This document shows positions 26,038 through 34,662 of a stretch of DNA of 64,000 nt, piece by piece. The DNA comes from Mesorhizobium huakuii (GTDB lineage: Bacteria > Pseudomonadota > Alphaproteobacteria > Rhizobiales > Rhizobiaceae). The stretch covers positions 372,001 through 436,000 of the forward strand of contig NZ_CP050296.1 of NCBI RefSeq assembly GCF_014189455.1. The letters run 5' to 3'. The notes under the pieces are model-generated. The model had not been told where the DNA came from. It worked only from the letters and a program-made list of their open reading frames with translations, and ran no database searches. Numbering within the stretch: position 1 is the first letter of the stretch; the number at the start of each line of letters is the position of its first letter. The position numbers were made by a program, and so were the translations under genes.

Positions 26038-28157
26038 GGCTTTGCTCCCCAATAGGAAGCAGGGCTGGTCCAGTTCGGGTCGGCGCCTGATATCCTGTAG
26101 CGGCCGATGCGGTTGTTGAGGATGCCGCCGACGAACAGATATCCCTTGTGTTCACGCATCGAGGTGACCATCGGATGCGCGTCGCCGGAGAGGTCGCCCA
26201 TCGCCTCGACGATGCCGCCCTTCTCCGTAAATTTCACCACGCCGCCGGTGTTGATGTTGGGGAACAGCCATTCGTCCTGCGGCAGCCGGCGGGTCATGCG
26301 CTTGCGCATGTCAGGGTGGCGCAACGAAAGGTCGAAGCTCGGCGTGCGCATGCCGAGCCACGCCATCCAGTAATTGCCGTCCGACGCCCGGTTGATGTTG
26401 TCGGGATAGCCCGGCATGTCGCGGATGACGCATTCGGCGGTGCCGGCCTTCGGCCCATCCAGCCAGTAGCGATGCACGCGGCAGGCCCAGCTTTCGGCGA
26501 AGAACAGCGACTTGCCGTCATGCGCCATGCACACGCCGTTGGTGTAGCGGTAGCCATCGAGCAGCGTCTTCGTCGAGCCATCCTTCGGGTCGTAGACCAG
26601 CAGCCGGCCGGTGGCGCGGTTTTCGATGGAGTCCAGTGCCCAGTCATGGGCGTCATAGCGCTTGGTCGAGTCGGTGAAGTAGATGCGGCCATCGGGCGCG
26701 ATGTCGCAGTCATTGGGATCGCGCAGCCGCGCATCGTCGACGATCGAGGTCCAGGAGCGCGCAGTCTCGGCCGAGAGACGTCTCACCTCACGCTGTGGCG
26801 AGACGGAATAGAGCCCCATGGCGCCGACGCAGCTGATCAGATTGCCCGATTTGTCGAAGGCGAGCCCCAGCGGGAAGCCGCCAATATGGGCAAAGACTTC
26901 CGACTTGACGTAATCCGGCGCGAAGAAGCGGACGATCTCGCCATGGCGGGTGCCGCAATAGAGATGGTCGTCGCGGTCGAGGATGACGTCTTCCGGCCCT
27001 TCCAGCTCGCCGAGCCCGATGTGGTCCGCCGCCGACAGCCGGTTGTCGAGTTCGTAAGGCGTCCCGGAGCCCGGCACCGCCGACTGCGTCTCACCCATCT
27101 TGAGATAGACCGGCGCGACATAGACTTCGTTGAGCACCTTATGGCGGTTCTTCAGCCAGCGGATGTCGATGGTCACCGCCACCGCCAGCATGATGCCGAG
27201 CACCATCTGGTTGGTGCCGGTGCCGTAGCCCAGCCGGATCAGCCCGTTGGTCATGGTCAGCACGATGATGGCGCCCATCAGCCCCTTGATCACCGAGCCG
27301 CGGCCGCCGCCGAGGCTGACGCCGCCGACCACCGCCGCCGTCAGCGCCATGATCTCGAGGTTGAGGCCGGTGCCCGGCCCTGCCCCGCTCAGCCGGCAGG
27401 CGATGAGGAAGCCGCCGATCGAAGCGCAGAAGCCGGAGAAGACATAGGTCATGAACACGGTTCGGCGCACGCGGATGCCGGCATTGTGGGCCGAGCGCCG
27501 GGAGCCGCCAACCGCCAGCACATGCCAGCCGGGCCGCGAGCGCGTCAGCGCGATATGGGTGATGATGGCGAGGATGATCGCCAGCCAGACAGAGACCGAC
27601 AGGCCCCAGAAGGTGCTGTCGCCGATGAAATCGAGCACATCAGATGTGGCGGTCGAAAGCTGCACGTCGGCGGCGTAGGTGGTGACGAGGATATCGAACA
27701 GCGCCCGTCCGAAGATGAAGGTGACCAGCGTGGTGAGAAAGGCGCGCAGGCGCAGGTACCCAACGAGATAGCCATTGATGGCACCGAAGACGAGGCCGGT
27801 GGCGAGCGAGGCGGCCAGCGCCAGCCAGATCGACTGTTCGAGGATGAAGAAGACATAGACGGCGGAAAAGCACGACAGCGCGAAGATCGAGCCGACGGAG
27901 AGATCGATGCCGCCGCCCAGCATCACCACCGTCATGCCGGTGACCACCATCGAGAATTCGCCGAGCTGGCGGGTCGATTCCTGCAGCGCGTTCAGCTTGA
28001 AGAAGCCCGGAATGATCGAGCCGAAACTCGCCAATGTCACCACCAGCGCCAGGAACGGAATGGCGTTGTCGGTCCAGCGTTTGGTCAGGATCTCGCCGAC
28101 CAGATGGTCGGGCACGAGATTGTAGCGCCAGGACTGGAGGCGTTCGCGAAAGGACAT
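26034..28157 (-). CDS. Fusion: CUT2 sugar permease plus SMP-30/gluconolactonase-like domain
   Basis: One continuous frame of 707 aa. Residues about 1-335 are a ribose-type permease (VVTGMTVVMLGGGIDLSVGS, then WHVLAVGGSRRSAHNAGI and VGGVSLGGGRGSVIKG). After a linker, residues about 375-700 form a beta-propeller with SMP-30/strictosidine-synthase motifs: GPEDVILDRDDHLYCG, RDPNDCDIAPDGRIYFTD, YTNGVCMAHDGKSLFFAES, MPGYPDNINRASDGNYW. Both parts look intact. CUT2 permeases end in the cytoplasm, so the propeller should sit at the inner mouth of the channel. The ATG at 28157 is chosen because a GTG at 28205 falls inside a hairpin. Confidence 0.9.
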   Translation of the reverse strand: MSFRERLQSWRYNLVPDHLVGEILTKRWTDNAIPFLALVVTLASFGSIIPGFFKLNALQESTRQLGEFSMVVTGMTVVMLGGGIDLSVGSIFALSCFSAVYVFFILEQSIWLALAASLATGLVFGAINGYLVGYLRLRAFLTTLVTFIFGRALFDILVTTYAADVQLSTATSDVLDFIGDSTFWGLSVSVWLAIILAIITHIALTRSRPGWHVLAVGGSRRSAHNAGIRVRRTVFMTYVFSGFCASIGGFLIACRLSGAGPGTGLNLEIMALTAAVVGGVSLGGGRGSVIKGLMGAIIVLTMTNGLIRLGYGTGTNQMVLGIMLAVAVTIDIRWLKNRHKVLNEVYVAPVYLKMGETQSAVPGSGTPYELDNRLSAADHIGLGELEGPEDVILDRDDHLYCGTRHGEIVRFFAPDYVKSEVFAHIGGFPLGLAFDKSGNLISCVGAMGLYSVSPQREVRRLSAETARSWTSIVDDARLRDPNDCDIAPDGRIYFTDSTKRYDAHDWALDSIENRATGRLLVYDPKDGSTKTLLDGYRYTNGVCMAHDGKSLFFAESWACRVHRYWLDGPKAGTAECVIRDMPGYPDNINRASDGNYWMAWLGMRTPSFDLSLRHPDMRKRMTRRLPQDEWLFPNINTGGVVKFTEKGGIVEAMGDLSGDAHPMVTSMREHKGYLFVGGILNNRIGRYRISGADPNWTSPASYWGAKP

Positions 28158-28180
28158 TGGCTGCCGTTGCTTAAGAGAAA

Positions 28181-28208
28181 GAGGTGGCCGAACTGATCCG
28201 GCCACCTC
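28181..28208 (-). other. Intercistronic stem-loop after the binding-protein gene
   Basis: Arms GAGGTGGCCG (28181-28190) and CGGCCACCTC (28199-28208) pair perfectly, and on the minus strand TTTCTCTT follows. It lies 25 bp past the binding-protein stop and 24 bp before the fusion gene. Partial termination here would make binding protein in excess over membrane subunits, a common arrangement in ABC operons. Confidence 0.7.
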
Positions 28209-28232
28209 GTGGATTTTATTCGACGGCGTGGC

Positions 28233-29258
28233 TTACTTCGCCGCTGCTTCGGCCTGCAGCGCCTTCAGGTCCCAGCAGCTGTCGGGCTTGAGGTCGGCCT
28301 TGGTCGTCGCCTTCTCCAGCGTGTAGATGTAGGTGTGCGAGGTGCCGGCCGGCTGGCCGCTCTGCAGCAGGAACTTGATGATGGCGTTCATGTCGCCCGA
28401 CTGGCGGGCTAGCTCTGTCATGACGACCGCGCCATAGGTGCCGTCGGCCAGCTTGTCGCAATCGGCCGCCTTCTCGCCGCCACCGGTGGTGACGAGAAAC
28501 ACCTTGCCGTCGAGCTTGGCATCGCGGATCGCGGCCGATGCGCCGGTGGCGTCACCATCCCAGAAATCGATGATCGAGCAGATGTCCGGGTTCTGCTGCA
28601 GCATGGTCGTCGTCACATTGCGCGAGGTCGTCGCGTCCCAGTTGGAGTCGGGCTTGGCCACCACCTTGAAGTCGGGATGCTTGTCCAGCACCTTCATGAT
28701 GCCGGCATATTGATAGAGGCTGGAAGAGTTCGCCTGGTCGCCCTGTACCAGGCCGATCTTCTTGGAAGAATTCTCGCCGCAGCCCTTGATCGCCGCCTCG
28801 GCTTCGAGCTGGCCAAGCCGGTCCCAGTCGCTGCCGACGAAAGCATCGGCCGGGAAGTTGGCGGGATTGTCGACCAGCAACACGTAGGTGCCGGCGGCCT
28901 GCGCCTTCTTCATCAGCTTGGAATAGGAGTTGAGGTCCGGCGCATGGATGATCAGCACGTCGGGCCTGGTGTCCGACGAGATGGCGTCGGTGATCGCCTG
29001 GGCACCGGCATCGACCACCCAGTTCGGATCGCGCGTCTCGAACGTGCCGCCCCACGCGTCGACCTCCTTCTTCAGGTAATGCGCCCAGCCCTGCGCCAGG
29101 TCGAAGCCCATCGCCAGCGGCACCAGCATGACGCGTTTGCCCTTGAGCGCCTGCGCGTAAGCCGCCGGGCCGGGATCGTCGGCGGCGAAGGTCGGCGCCA
29201 CGAAGGCGGTAACGGCGAGCGCCGTTGCGGCGGCCATGAGAGTTCTGATCAGTTTCAT
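28233..29258 (-). CDS. Sugar ABC transporter substrate-binding protein (CUT2 type)
   Basis: A 341-aa periplasmic type-1 binding protein. The signal peptide ends ...FVAPTFA/ADD and GAGGACGTGAC precedes the ATG. The fold motifs are LIIHAPDLNSY, VLLVDNPANFPADAFVGSDW and DICSIIDFWDGDATGASAAI. Four cysteines are present in the mature part. It serves the transporter with the lactonase-like fusion permease, so a sugar lactone or aldonate ligand is a fair guess. Confidence 0.9.
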   Translation of the reverse strand: MKLIRTLMAAATALAVTAFVAPTFAADDPGPAAYAQALKGKRVMLVPLAMGFDLAQGWAHYLKKEVDAWGGTFETRDPNWVVDAGAQAITDAISSDTRPDVLIIHAPDLNSYSKLMKKAQAAGTYVLLVDNPANFPADAFVGSDWDRLGQLEAEAAIKGCGENSSKKIGLVQGDQANSSSLYQYAGIMKVLDKHPDFKVVAKPDSNWDATTSRNVTTTMLQQNPDICSIIDFWDGDATGASAAIRDAKLDGKVFLVTTGGGEKAADCDKLADGTYGAVVMTELARQSGDMNAIIKFLLQSGQPAGTSHTYIYTLEKATTKADLKPDSCWDLKALQAEAAAK

Positions 29259-29344
29259 GTCACGTCCTCTGGTTCGGTTTTCATTGCCGACCGATCGTCG
29301 CGATCGCGCCGGGTACCCCGAGCAGATGGGCTAGCCCATCTGCT

Positions 29345-30331
29345 CTAAATGTCGCCCTGCTGCGCGGTCTGCTCGTCACGCGGATTGATGATGCCGTCGA
29401 CGATGATGGCCCCGAGCAGGATCGCCGCCTTGATCAGGTTCTGGTAGAGCAGCGGAATGTCGATGATGGTCATGGCGTTGAGCAGGATGCCGATCAGCGC
29501 TGCCCCCACCAGCACATTGCGCACCCCGCCCCTGCCGCCCGACAGGCCGATGCCGCCGATCACCGCCACCAGCACGATGTCGTAGAGCAGCGTCGAGTTG
29601 ACGATGCGGGTGTTGATCGAGTGCAGGCTGGCCGCCGTCAGCAGGCCGGCGATCAAAGCCACGAAAGCCGAGAGCACATAGCGCAGCACCAGCATCGGCC
29701 GCACCGGAATGCCGATGTTGCGGGCCGCGACCGGATTGTCGCCGGCGAAATAGATGTATCGGCCCCATTTGGTGTAGCGCAGGAACAGGAAGAACAGGAA
29801 AGCCAGCCCGGCGAAGACGAAGACCTCGATGGGAATGTCGAGGAAGCGCAGGCCGCCGAGCAGCTCGACCCAATGGCCCTGCGGCACCGGCACGGCATCC
29901 TGCGTGATCAGTTGCGAGCGCACATAGCCGAAGACGAAGGAGCCGGTCGCCAGCGTCACGAAGATCGCCGGCACGTCGGCGTAGGCGACGAGAAAGCCAT
30001 TGAGTAGCCCGATGGCGAGCACGCCGGCCAACACATAGGCGAAGGCCAGCCCGTCCGAGGTCCCGGTGTTGAGCAATTGCAGATACCAGGCGACCGACAT
30101 CGCCATGATCGCCACAGCCGACAGGTCGATGCCGCGCCCGATGATGACGACCGCCATGCCGAGCGCCAATATGCCCAGCACCGACACGGATCTGACGATG
30201 GCGACGAGGTTGTTGGGGTCGATGAAGCCCGGCAGGCCTATGGCCGCGGCAACGAACAGCACCACCGCGATGGCAAAGACAATGCCTTCCTGATTCAGGC
30301 TCCTGAGATTTAGCCAGCCAATCGCGTTCAT
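29345..30331 (-). CDS. Sugar ABC transporter permease (RbsC type)
   Basis: A 328-aa CUT2 permease with about ten membrane segments and the hallmark GMAVVIIGRGIDLSAVAI, the loop WGRYIYFAGDNPVAARNIGI and IGGIGLSGGRGGVRN. The conserved GGIDLS is GRGIDLS here. ATG 30331 is preferred by similarity; a TTG at 30370 is possible. It is the first gene of the operon and would pair with the permease half of the fusion, giving a heterodimeric channel, unusual for CUT2 systems. Confidence 0.88.
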   Translation of the reverse strand: MNAIGWLNLRSLNQEGIVFAIAVVLFVAAAIGLPGFIDPNNLVAIVRSVSVLGILALGMAVVIIGRGIDLSAVAIMAMSVAWYLQLLNTGTSDGLAFAYVLAGVLAIGLLNGFLVAYADVPAIFVTLATGSFVFGYVRSQLITQDAVPVPQGHWVELLGGLRFLDIPIEVFVFAGLAFLFFLFLRYTKWGRYIYFAGDNPVAARNIGIPVRPMLVLRYVLSAFVALIAGLLTAASLHSINTRIVNSTLLYDIVLVAVIGGIGLSGGRGGVRNVLVGAALIGILLNAMTIIDIPLLYQNLIKAAILLGAIIVDGIINPRDEQTAQQGDI

Positions 30332-30470
30332 GTCTGCATTTGCCCCGATGGCAGCGCTGCCATCCCTCAAAGAAAGCTAATCGGCTCGGCGCCGGTTCGT
30401 CAAATGAATCCGCGTTCAGAACGCGGCCTTGTGCCAATATTCGCCGAGTGGACGCATCGATTGCCGAAAC

Positions 30471-30520
30471 TGGCGCAATGCCCGGAAACTCCTGCATTTT
30501 TGGCAATTGATTGCGCCAAT
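30471..30520. promoter_or_regulatory. Clustered TTGGC/GCCAA inverted repeats upstream of the CUT2 operon
   Basis: TGGCGCAAT (30471-30479) pairs with ATTGCGCCA (30510-30518), and TTGGC (30500-30504) pairs with GCCAA (30515-30519). A further TGCCAAT is at 30432-30438. They lie 140-190 bp before the permease start in a 270-bp gap with no other visible features. They look like regulator-binding sites, but no regulator gene adjoins. Confidence 0.4.
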
Positions 30521-30601
30521 GCCGCCAGCCGCGCAAGCGCCGCGTCGAGACGAAAGCACAGGGCGGAATTTATCTCCGCACCAGGCGAGAAAATCCGATT
30601 T

Positions 30602-32035
30602 TCAGTTCCCCGGCGCGTGGCCGGAAACCTCGGCACCGGCGCCGGCCGGCAGCACCAGAAAACGCAACGCCGCCACCAGCCCGATGGCGCCGATCACGAA
30701 AAAGGCGATTCGAAAATCGACGAGGTCGAGCGCCGGCTGCGCCCTGACTATCTGCGACAGGTTGAGGATCGCCGCAGCCACGGCAACGCCGAACAGCATC
30801 GCCACCTGCTGCAGCATCGACGACAGCGTCGCCGCCGAACTGCGCTGCGCCGCATCGATATCGGCGAAGGCCAGCGTGTTGAGCGCCGTGAACTGCATCG
30901 AGCGCGACAGGCCGGCGATCAGCATCAGCGCCACCACCAGCGCCTGCGGCGTCTGCGGCGAGATTGCCCCGCAAGCCATGATCGAGGCCGAGGCGATGAT
31001 GCCGTTGACGACCATCACCGAGCGGAAACCGAAACGCCGCAGCGTTGGCGTCGTCACCGTCTTCATGCCGAGATTGCCGAGGAAATAGGCCAGGATCATC
31101 AAGCCGGCATCGACGGGCGAGAGGCCGAAGCCAACCTGGAACAAAAGCGGCAGCAGGAACGGCGTGGCGTTGATCGCCACCCGGAAGATGGTGCCGGCGG
31201 CCAGCGTCGAGATGGCGAAGGTCAGCACCTTGAACGAGGCGAGGTCGAGCAGCGGATGCGGCGCGCGCCGGAGATGCCGCACCGCCAGCCAGCCGATGAC
31301 GATGCCTGCCGCGATCAGCAGCACCGTCTGCAGCAAGCCATCCTCCGGGTGTGCGATGCGCTCGAGGCCGTAGAGCAGGCAAGCGAGCCCGAGTGAGGTC
31401 AGGAAAAATCCCGGCCAGTCCAACGGCTTGGGATCGGCCTCGCGGTCGCCGGGGATGAAGCGGGCGACCAGCGCCAGCCCGATCAGCCCAAGCGGGATGT
31501 TGATGAAGAAATTCCAGTGCCAGGACAGGTAGGTGGTGATGAAACCGCCGAGCACCGGCCCGACCACCGGCGCGAACAGCGCCGGCCAGGTGATCAGTGC
31601 GGTGGCGTTAAGCAGCTCGGATTTCGAGGCGTTGCGCAGGACGAGAATACGCCCGACCGGCGTCATCAGCGCGCTGCCCAGCCCCTGCACGGCGCGTGCG
31701 GCGACGAATTCAGTCAGGTTTTCAGAGAAACCGCAGGCGAGCGAGGCCAGCGTGAACAGCGCGATCGCCGCGAGAAAGATGTTGCGCGCGCCGAAGCGGT
31801 CGGCGAGCCAGCCCGACAGCGGCACGAACACCGCCATGGTCAGCATGTAGACGGTGATGCCGATGCTCATAGCCACCGCCGGCACGCCGAAGGACTGGCC
31901 CATCTGCGGCAGCGAGGTCGAGATGATCGTCGTATCCAGCAGCTGCATGAAGAAGGCGATGGCCACGATCAGCGCCACGCGCCGCGGATTGGTGGCCGTT
32001 TCGGGTAAGGCTTCGGTGTCGGGAATGGCAGTCAT
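30602..32035 (-). CDS. MFS transporter, DHA2 (EmrB/QacA-like) drug efflux family
   Basis: A 477-aa inner-membrane protein with about 14 hydrophobic segments. Motifs of the drug:H+ antiporter group are visible: LDTTIISTSLPQMGQSFG (motif D1), SGWLADRFGARNIF (motif A) and RAVQGLGSALMTPVGR (motif B), with PVVGPVLGGFI (motif C). ATG 32035 is chosen because the upstream extension is not hydrophobic or conserved. It is divergent from the ornithine-cyclodeaminase-like gene with 120 bp between. It probably exports a small hydrophobic compound. Confidence 0.92.
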   Translation of the reverse strand: MTAIPDTEALPETATNPRRVALIVAIAFFMQLLDTTIISTSLPQMGQSFGVPAVAMSIGITVYMLTMAVFVPLSGWLADRFGARNIFLAAIALFTLASLACGFSENLTEFVAARAVQGLGSALMTPVGRILVLRNASKSELLNATALITWPALFAPVVGPVLGGFITTYLSWHWNFFINIPLGLIGLALVARFIPGDREADPKPLDWPGFFLTSLGLACLLYGLERIAHPEDGLLQTVLLIAAGIVIGWLAVRHLRRAPHPLLDLASFKVLTFAISTLAAGTIFRVAINATPFLLPLLFQVGFGLSPVDAGLMILAYFLGNLGMKTVTTPTLRRFGFRSVMVVNGIIASASIMACGAISPQTPQALVVALMLIAGLSRSMQFTALNTLAFADIDAAQRSSAATLSSMLQQVAMLFGVAVAAAILNLSQIVRAQPALDLVDFRIAFFVIGAIGLVAALRFLVLPAGAGAEVSGHAPGN

Positions 32036-32155
32036 GTCGGTCCGGTTTGAACAGCATTTAGCCGGCAGCGTCCAGACACAGCGCAACAAACTTTCGTGTC
32101 GCGTCGTGGCCTGCTATGGGATGCACGGGGCGACCGAGGAAAGTACGCGCATAAA

Positions 32156-33157
32156 ATGAAGCCCATTTATATCGACTATCTCAATGCCCTCGACATCGAA
32201 GCGCTAGATATGACCGATGGCGAAATCATCGCCGCCGTCGAGGCGGGCCTGGTCGCCCAGGGCAAGGGCCAGACGGTAATCGAGCCGCGCGTGCATCTCG
32301 AACCGGACCCATCCTTCCACGGCCATTTCAATGTTCTGCGCGGCTATGTGGCGCCGCTCGACACGGCGGGCGTGAAGATCGTCGGCGACTATGTCGACAA
32401 TTATCTGCACGGCCTGCCCTCGGAATTCGGTATCCTCAATTTGTTCGATCCGCGCACCGGCACGCCGCGTGCCATCCTTGACGCCACCGTCATCACCGAC
32501 ATGCGCACCGGCGCCGTCACCGCCATAGGCGCCAAGCATCTGGCGCGCAAGAATTCGAAGGTGCTGGCCCATATCGGCGCGCGCGGCACTGCCTATTGGA
32601 ACGTGCGGCTGCTCGACCATCTCTTCGATTTCGACGAGATCCGCGTCCATTCGCGCCGCCCGGAAAGCCGCGACGGCTTTGCCGCCAAACTCTCCACCGA
32701 TCTTGGCAAGAAGGTTACGGCCGTGGTCGACTGGGAGAGCTGCGTCAAGGGCGCCGACATCGTCGTCGAGGCCTCGCGTCTGCCGGAGCCGCAGCCGCTG
32801 CTCAAGACCGAATGGGTCAAGCCCGGCGCGCTGGTCGTGCCCTATGGCACGATGAGCGCGGTGGAGTTGTCGCTGACCGACATCATGCAGAAGATGGTCG
32901 TTGACGACTGGGGCCAGTGCAAGGGCGGCAAGTTCGGCTCGCTGCGCGCCCATGTCGAGACCGGACGGCTGAGCGAGACGACGCTGCACGCCGAACTCGG
33001 CCAGATCGCCGCCGGCCTCAAATCCGGGCGTGAGAGCGACGACGAGACCATCCTGTTCTGGCATCGCGGCCTGTCGCTCTCCGATATTGCGCTGGGCAAG
33101 GCGATGCTGGCCAAGGCAGGGGAAAAAGGCATCGGCCAGAGGCTGCGTTTCGCATGA
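32156..33157 (+). CDS. Ornithine cyclodeaminase / mu-crystallin family protein
   Basis: A 333-aa NAD(P)-binding protein. The opening YIDYLNALDIEAL, the substrate loop GVKIVGDYVDNYLHGLPS, LDATVITDMRTGAVTAIGAKHLARKNSKVLAHIGARG (Rossmann entry) and the late KPGALVVPYGTMSAVELSL match the family. These enzymes include ornithine cyclodeaminase, ketimine reductases and ectoine-pathway dehydrogenases. The ATG at 32156 lies in a poor ribosome-binding context. Its stop overlaps the start of the ammonia-lyase-like gene by 4 bp (ATGA), so the two act together; an amine/imine step on the lyase substrate or product is likely. Confidence 0.88.
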   Translation: MKPIYIDYLNALDIEALDMTDGEIIAAVEAGLVAQGKGQTVIEPRVHLEPDPSFHGHFNVLRGYVAPLDTAGVKIVGDYVDNYLHGLPSEFGILNLFDPRTGTPRAILDATVITDMRTGAVTAIGAKHLARKNSKVLAHIGARGTAYWNVRLLDHLFDFDEIRVHSRRPESRDGFAAKLSTDLGKKVTAVVDWESCVKGADIVVEASRLPEPQPLLKTEWVKPGALVVPYGTMSAVELSLTDIMQKMVVDDWGQCKGGKFGSLRAHVETGRLSETTLHAELGQIAAGLKSGRESDDETILFWHRGLSLSDIALGKAMLAKAGEKGIGQRLRFA

Positions 33158-34662
33158 GCGCGCTCGTCCTCACCGGAGCCGGTGTCGGCACTGGCGATGT
33201 CGCCGCCGTCGCCCGCGAAACGCGCAGGGTGGAGATCGGACCCGAAATCATCGCCAGGCTGGAGAAGGCGCGAAAAGTGCTCGACCAAGCCGCTGCCTCC
33301 GGCCAGCAGATCTATGGCCTGAACACCGGGCTCGGCGCCAATCTTGGCACCTCCGTCGAAGGCGACGCCAGCGCCTTCCAGCGTCAGTTGCTGGAGGGCC
33401 GCAGCGGCGCGGTCGGCGAAACCCTGCCGGTCGAGACCGTGCGGGCCACCATGGTCGCCCGCGCCTCGATGCTGTCGGCCGGCGGCTCCGGCCTGTCGCC
33501 CGCCGTGTTCGTCGCGCTGGTCGATGCGCTCAATGCCGGCGTCCATCCGGTGATGCCGTCGCTCGGCTCGATTGGCGCCGGCGACCTCGTGCTGATGACC
33601 GCGCTTGCCCGGCTGCTGATTGGCGAAGGCGAAGCCGAGTACCAGGGCCGCCGCATGCCGGCGGCCAAGGCACTGATGATGGCCCGCCTCGCCCCGATCA
33701 GCCTGGCGCCGAAAGATGGACTGTCGCTGATCAACGCCTCGGCGGTCTCCGCCGGCAGCGGTGCCCTCGCGATAACGGATACGCTGTCGGCGCTGGCCCA
33801 GCAGCAGCAGGCCGGCGCGCTGACCATGGAAGGATTTGGCGCCAACCGCACCATCCTCGATCCGCGCCTGCAGATGGCGCGGCCGGCCGCCGGACAGCAG
33901 GAGGCGGCGAAAGCCCTACACGACCTTCTCGCCCGCGACGAGATGCCGGCGCCCACCACCTTGCAAGACCCGTTGTCGATCCGCTGCATGCCGTCGATCC
34001 ATGGCGCGCTGATCGAGGCGATCGGCCAGGCAAAACGCGCCGTCGAGATCGAACTCAACGCCGCCGCCGACAACCCGCTGGTGCTGGGCGATGACGAACT
34101 GGTGATGTCGACCGGCAATTTCCATACGGCGTCGCTCTCGCTGGCTTTCGAAACACTCAGCCTGGCGATCGCGCAATGTGCCGCCGCGAGCGTCGCCCGC
34201 TTCATCCAGCTCACCGGTTCGGGCCGCAACGGCCTGACCAAATACCTGTCGCCCATCGGTGGCGCGTCGGCCGGTTTCGTGCCGCTGCAGAAGACGGCGA
34301 CATCAATTCTGGCCGCCATCCGCCACAAGGCCAATCCGGTGATGCTCGACTTCCTGCCCGTTTCGGAAGGCGTCGAGGACCACGCGACCCAGTCGCTGCT
34401 CGCTGTTTCGAAATGCGCCGGGATGATCGCGCTGTGGCGACGGCTGATCGCCTTTGAATTGATGGCCGCCGCCCAGGCCGTCGACCTGCGTGAAGGGTTG
34501 ACGCTCGCACCACGCACCGGCGCGATCTATGCGGCGGTGCGCGCGCATGTATCGATGCTGAAGGACGACCGGCCGCTGGGGGCCGACGCCGAGGTGCTCC
34601 ACGCCATGCTTGCCAATGGAGCGTGGCGAGGCACTGCGACAGTCGGCAAAGAAGCCGAATAA
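33154..34662 (+). CDS. HAL/PAL-family ammonia-lyase homologue lacking the MIO triad
   Basis: A 502-aa member of the histidine/phenylalanine ammonia-lyase family. The catalytic Tyr54 in YGLNTGLG and downstream motifs SLINASAVSAGSGALAI, QDPLSIRCMPSIHG, AADNPLV and GNFHTASLSLAFE are retained. The active-site loop, however, reads HPVMPSLGSIGAGDL (residues 131-145) where the family has GSVGASGDL: the Ala-Ser-Gly that cyclises to the MIO cofactor lacks its serine. The spacing on both sides is otherwise exact, so this is a one-residue deletion, not misalignment. The enzyme cannot use the normal MIO chemistry. It is coupled to the ornithine-cyclodeaminase-like gene and ends without a gap against the convergent PanB-like gene. 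Confidence 0.9.
   Translation: MSALVLTGAGVGTGDVAAVARETRRVEIGPEIIARLEKARKVLDQAAASGQQIYGLNTGLGANLGTSVEGDASAFQRQLLEGRSGAVGETLPVETVRATMVARASMLSAGGSGLSPAVFVALVDALNAGVHPVMPSLGSIGAGDLVLMTALARLLIGEGEAEYQGRRMPAAKALMMARLAPISLAPKDGLSLINASAVSAGSGALAITDTLSALAQQQQAGALTMEGFGANRTILDPRLQMARPAAGQQEAAKALHDLLARDEMPAPTTLQDPLSIRCMPSIHGALIEAIGQAKRAVEIELNAAADNPLVLGDDELVMSTGNFHTASLSLAFETLSLAIAQCAAASVARFIQLTGSGRNGLTKYLSPIGGASAGFVPLQKTATSILAAIRHKANPVMLDFLPVSEGVEDHATQSLLAVSKCAGMIALWRRLIAFELMAAAQAVDLREGLTLAPRTGAIYAAVRAHVSMLKDDRPLGADAEVLHAMLANGAWRGTATVGKEAE

Noticed and set aside
26148..28196. A 682-codon open frame on the plus strand
   Set aside because: It mirrors the fusion gene on the other strand, is rich in Arg, His and Asp with no domain, and arises from the strong GC bias at codon position 3.
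33154..34662. Functional hutH (histidine utilisation)
   Set aside because: The MIO serine is missing and no hutU, hutI or hutG gene is nearby.
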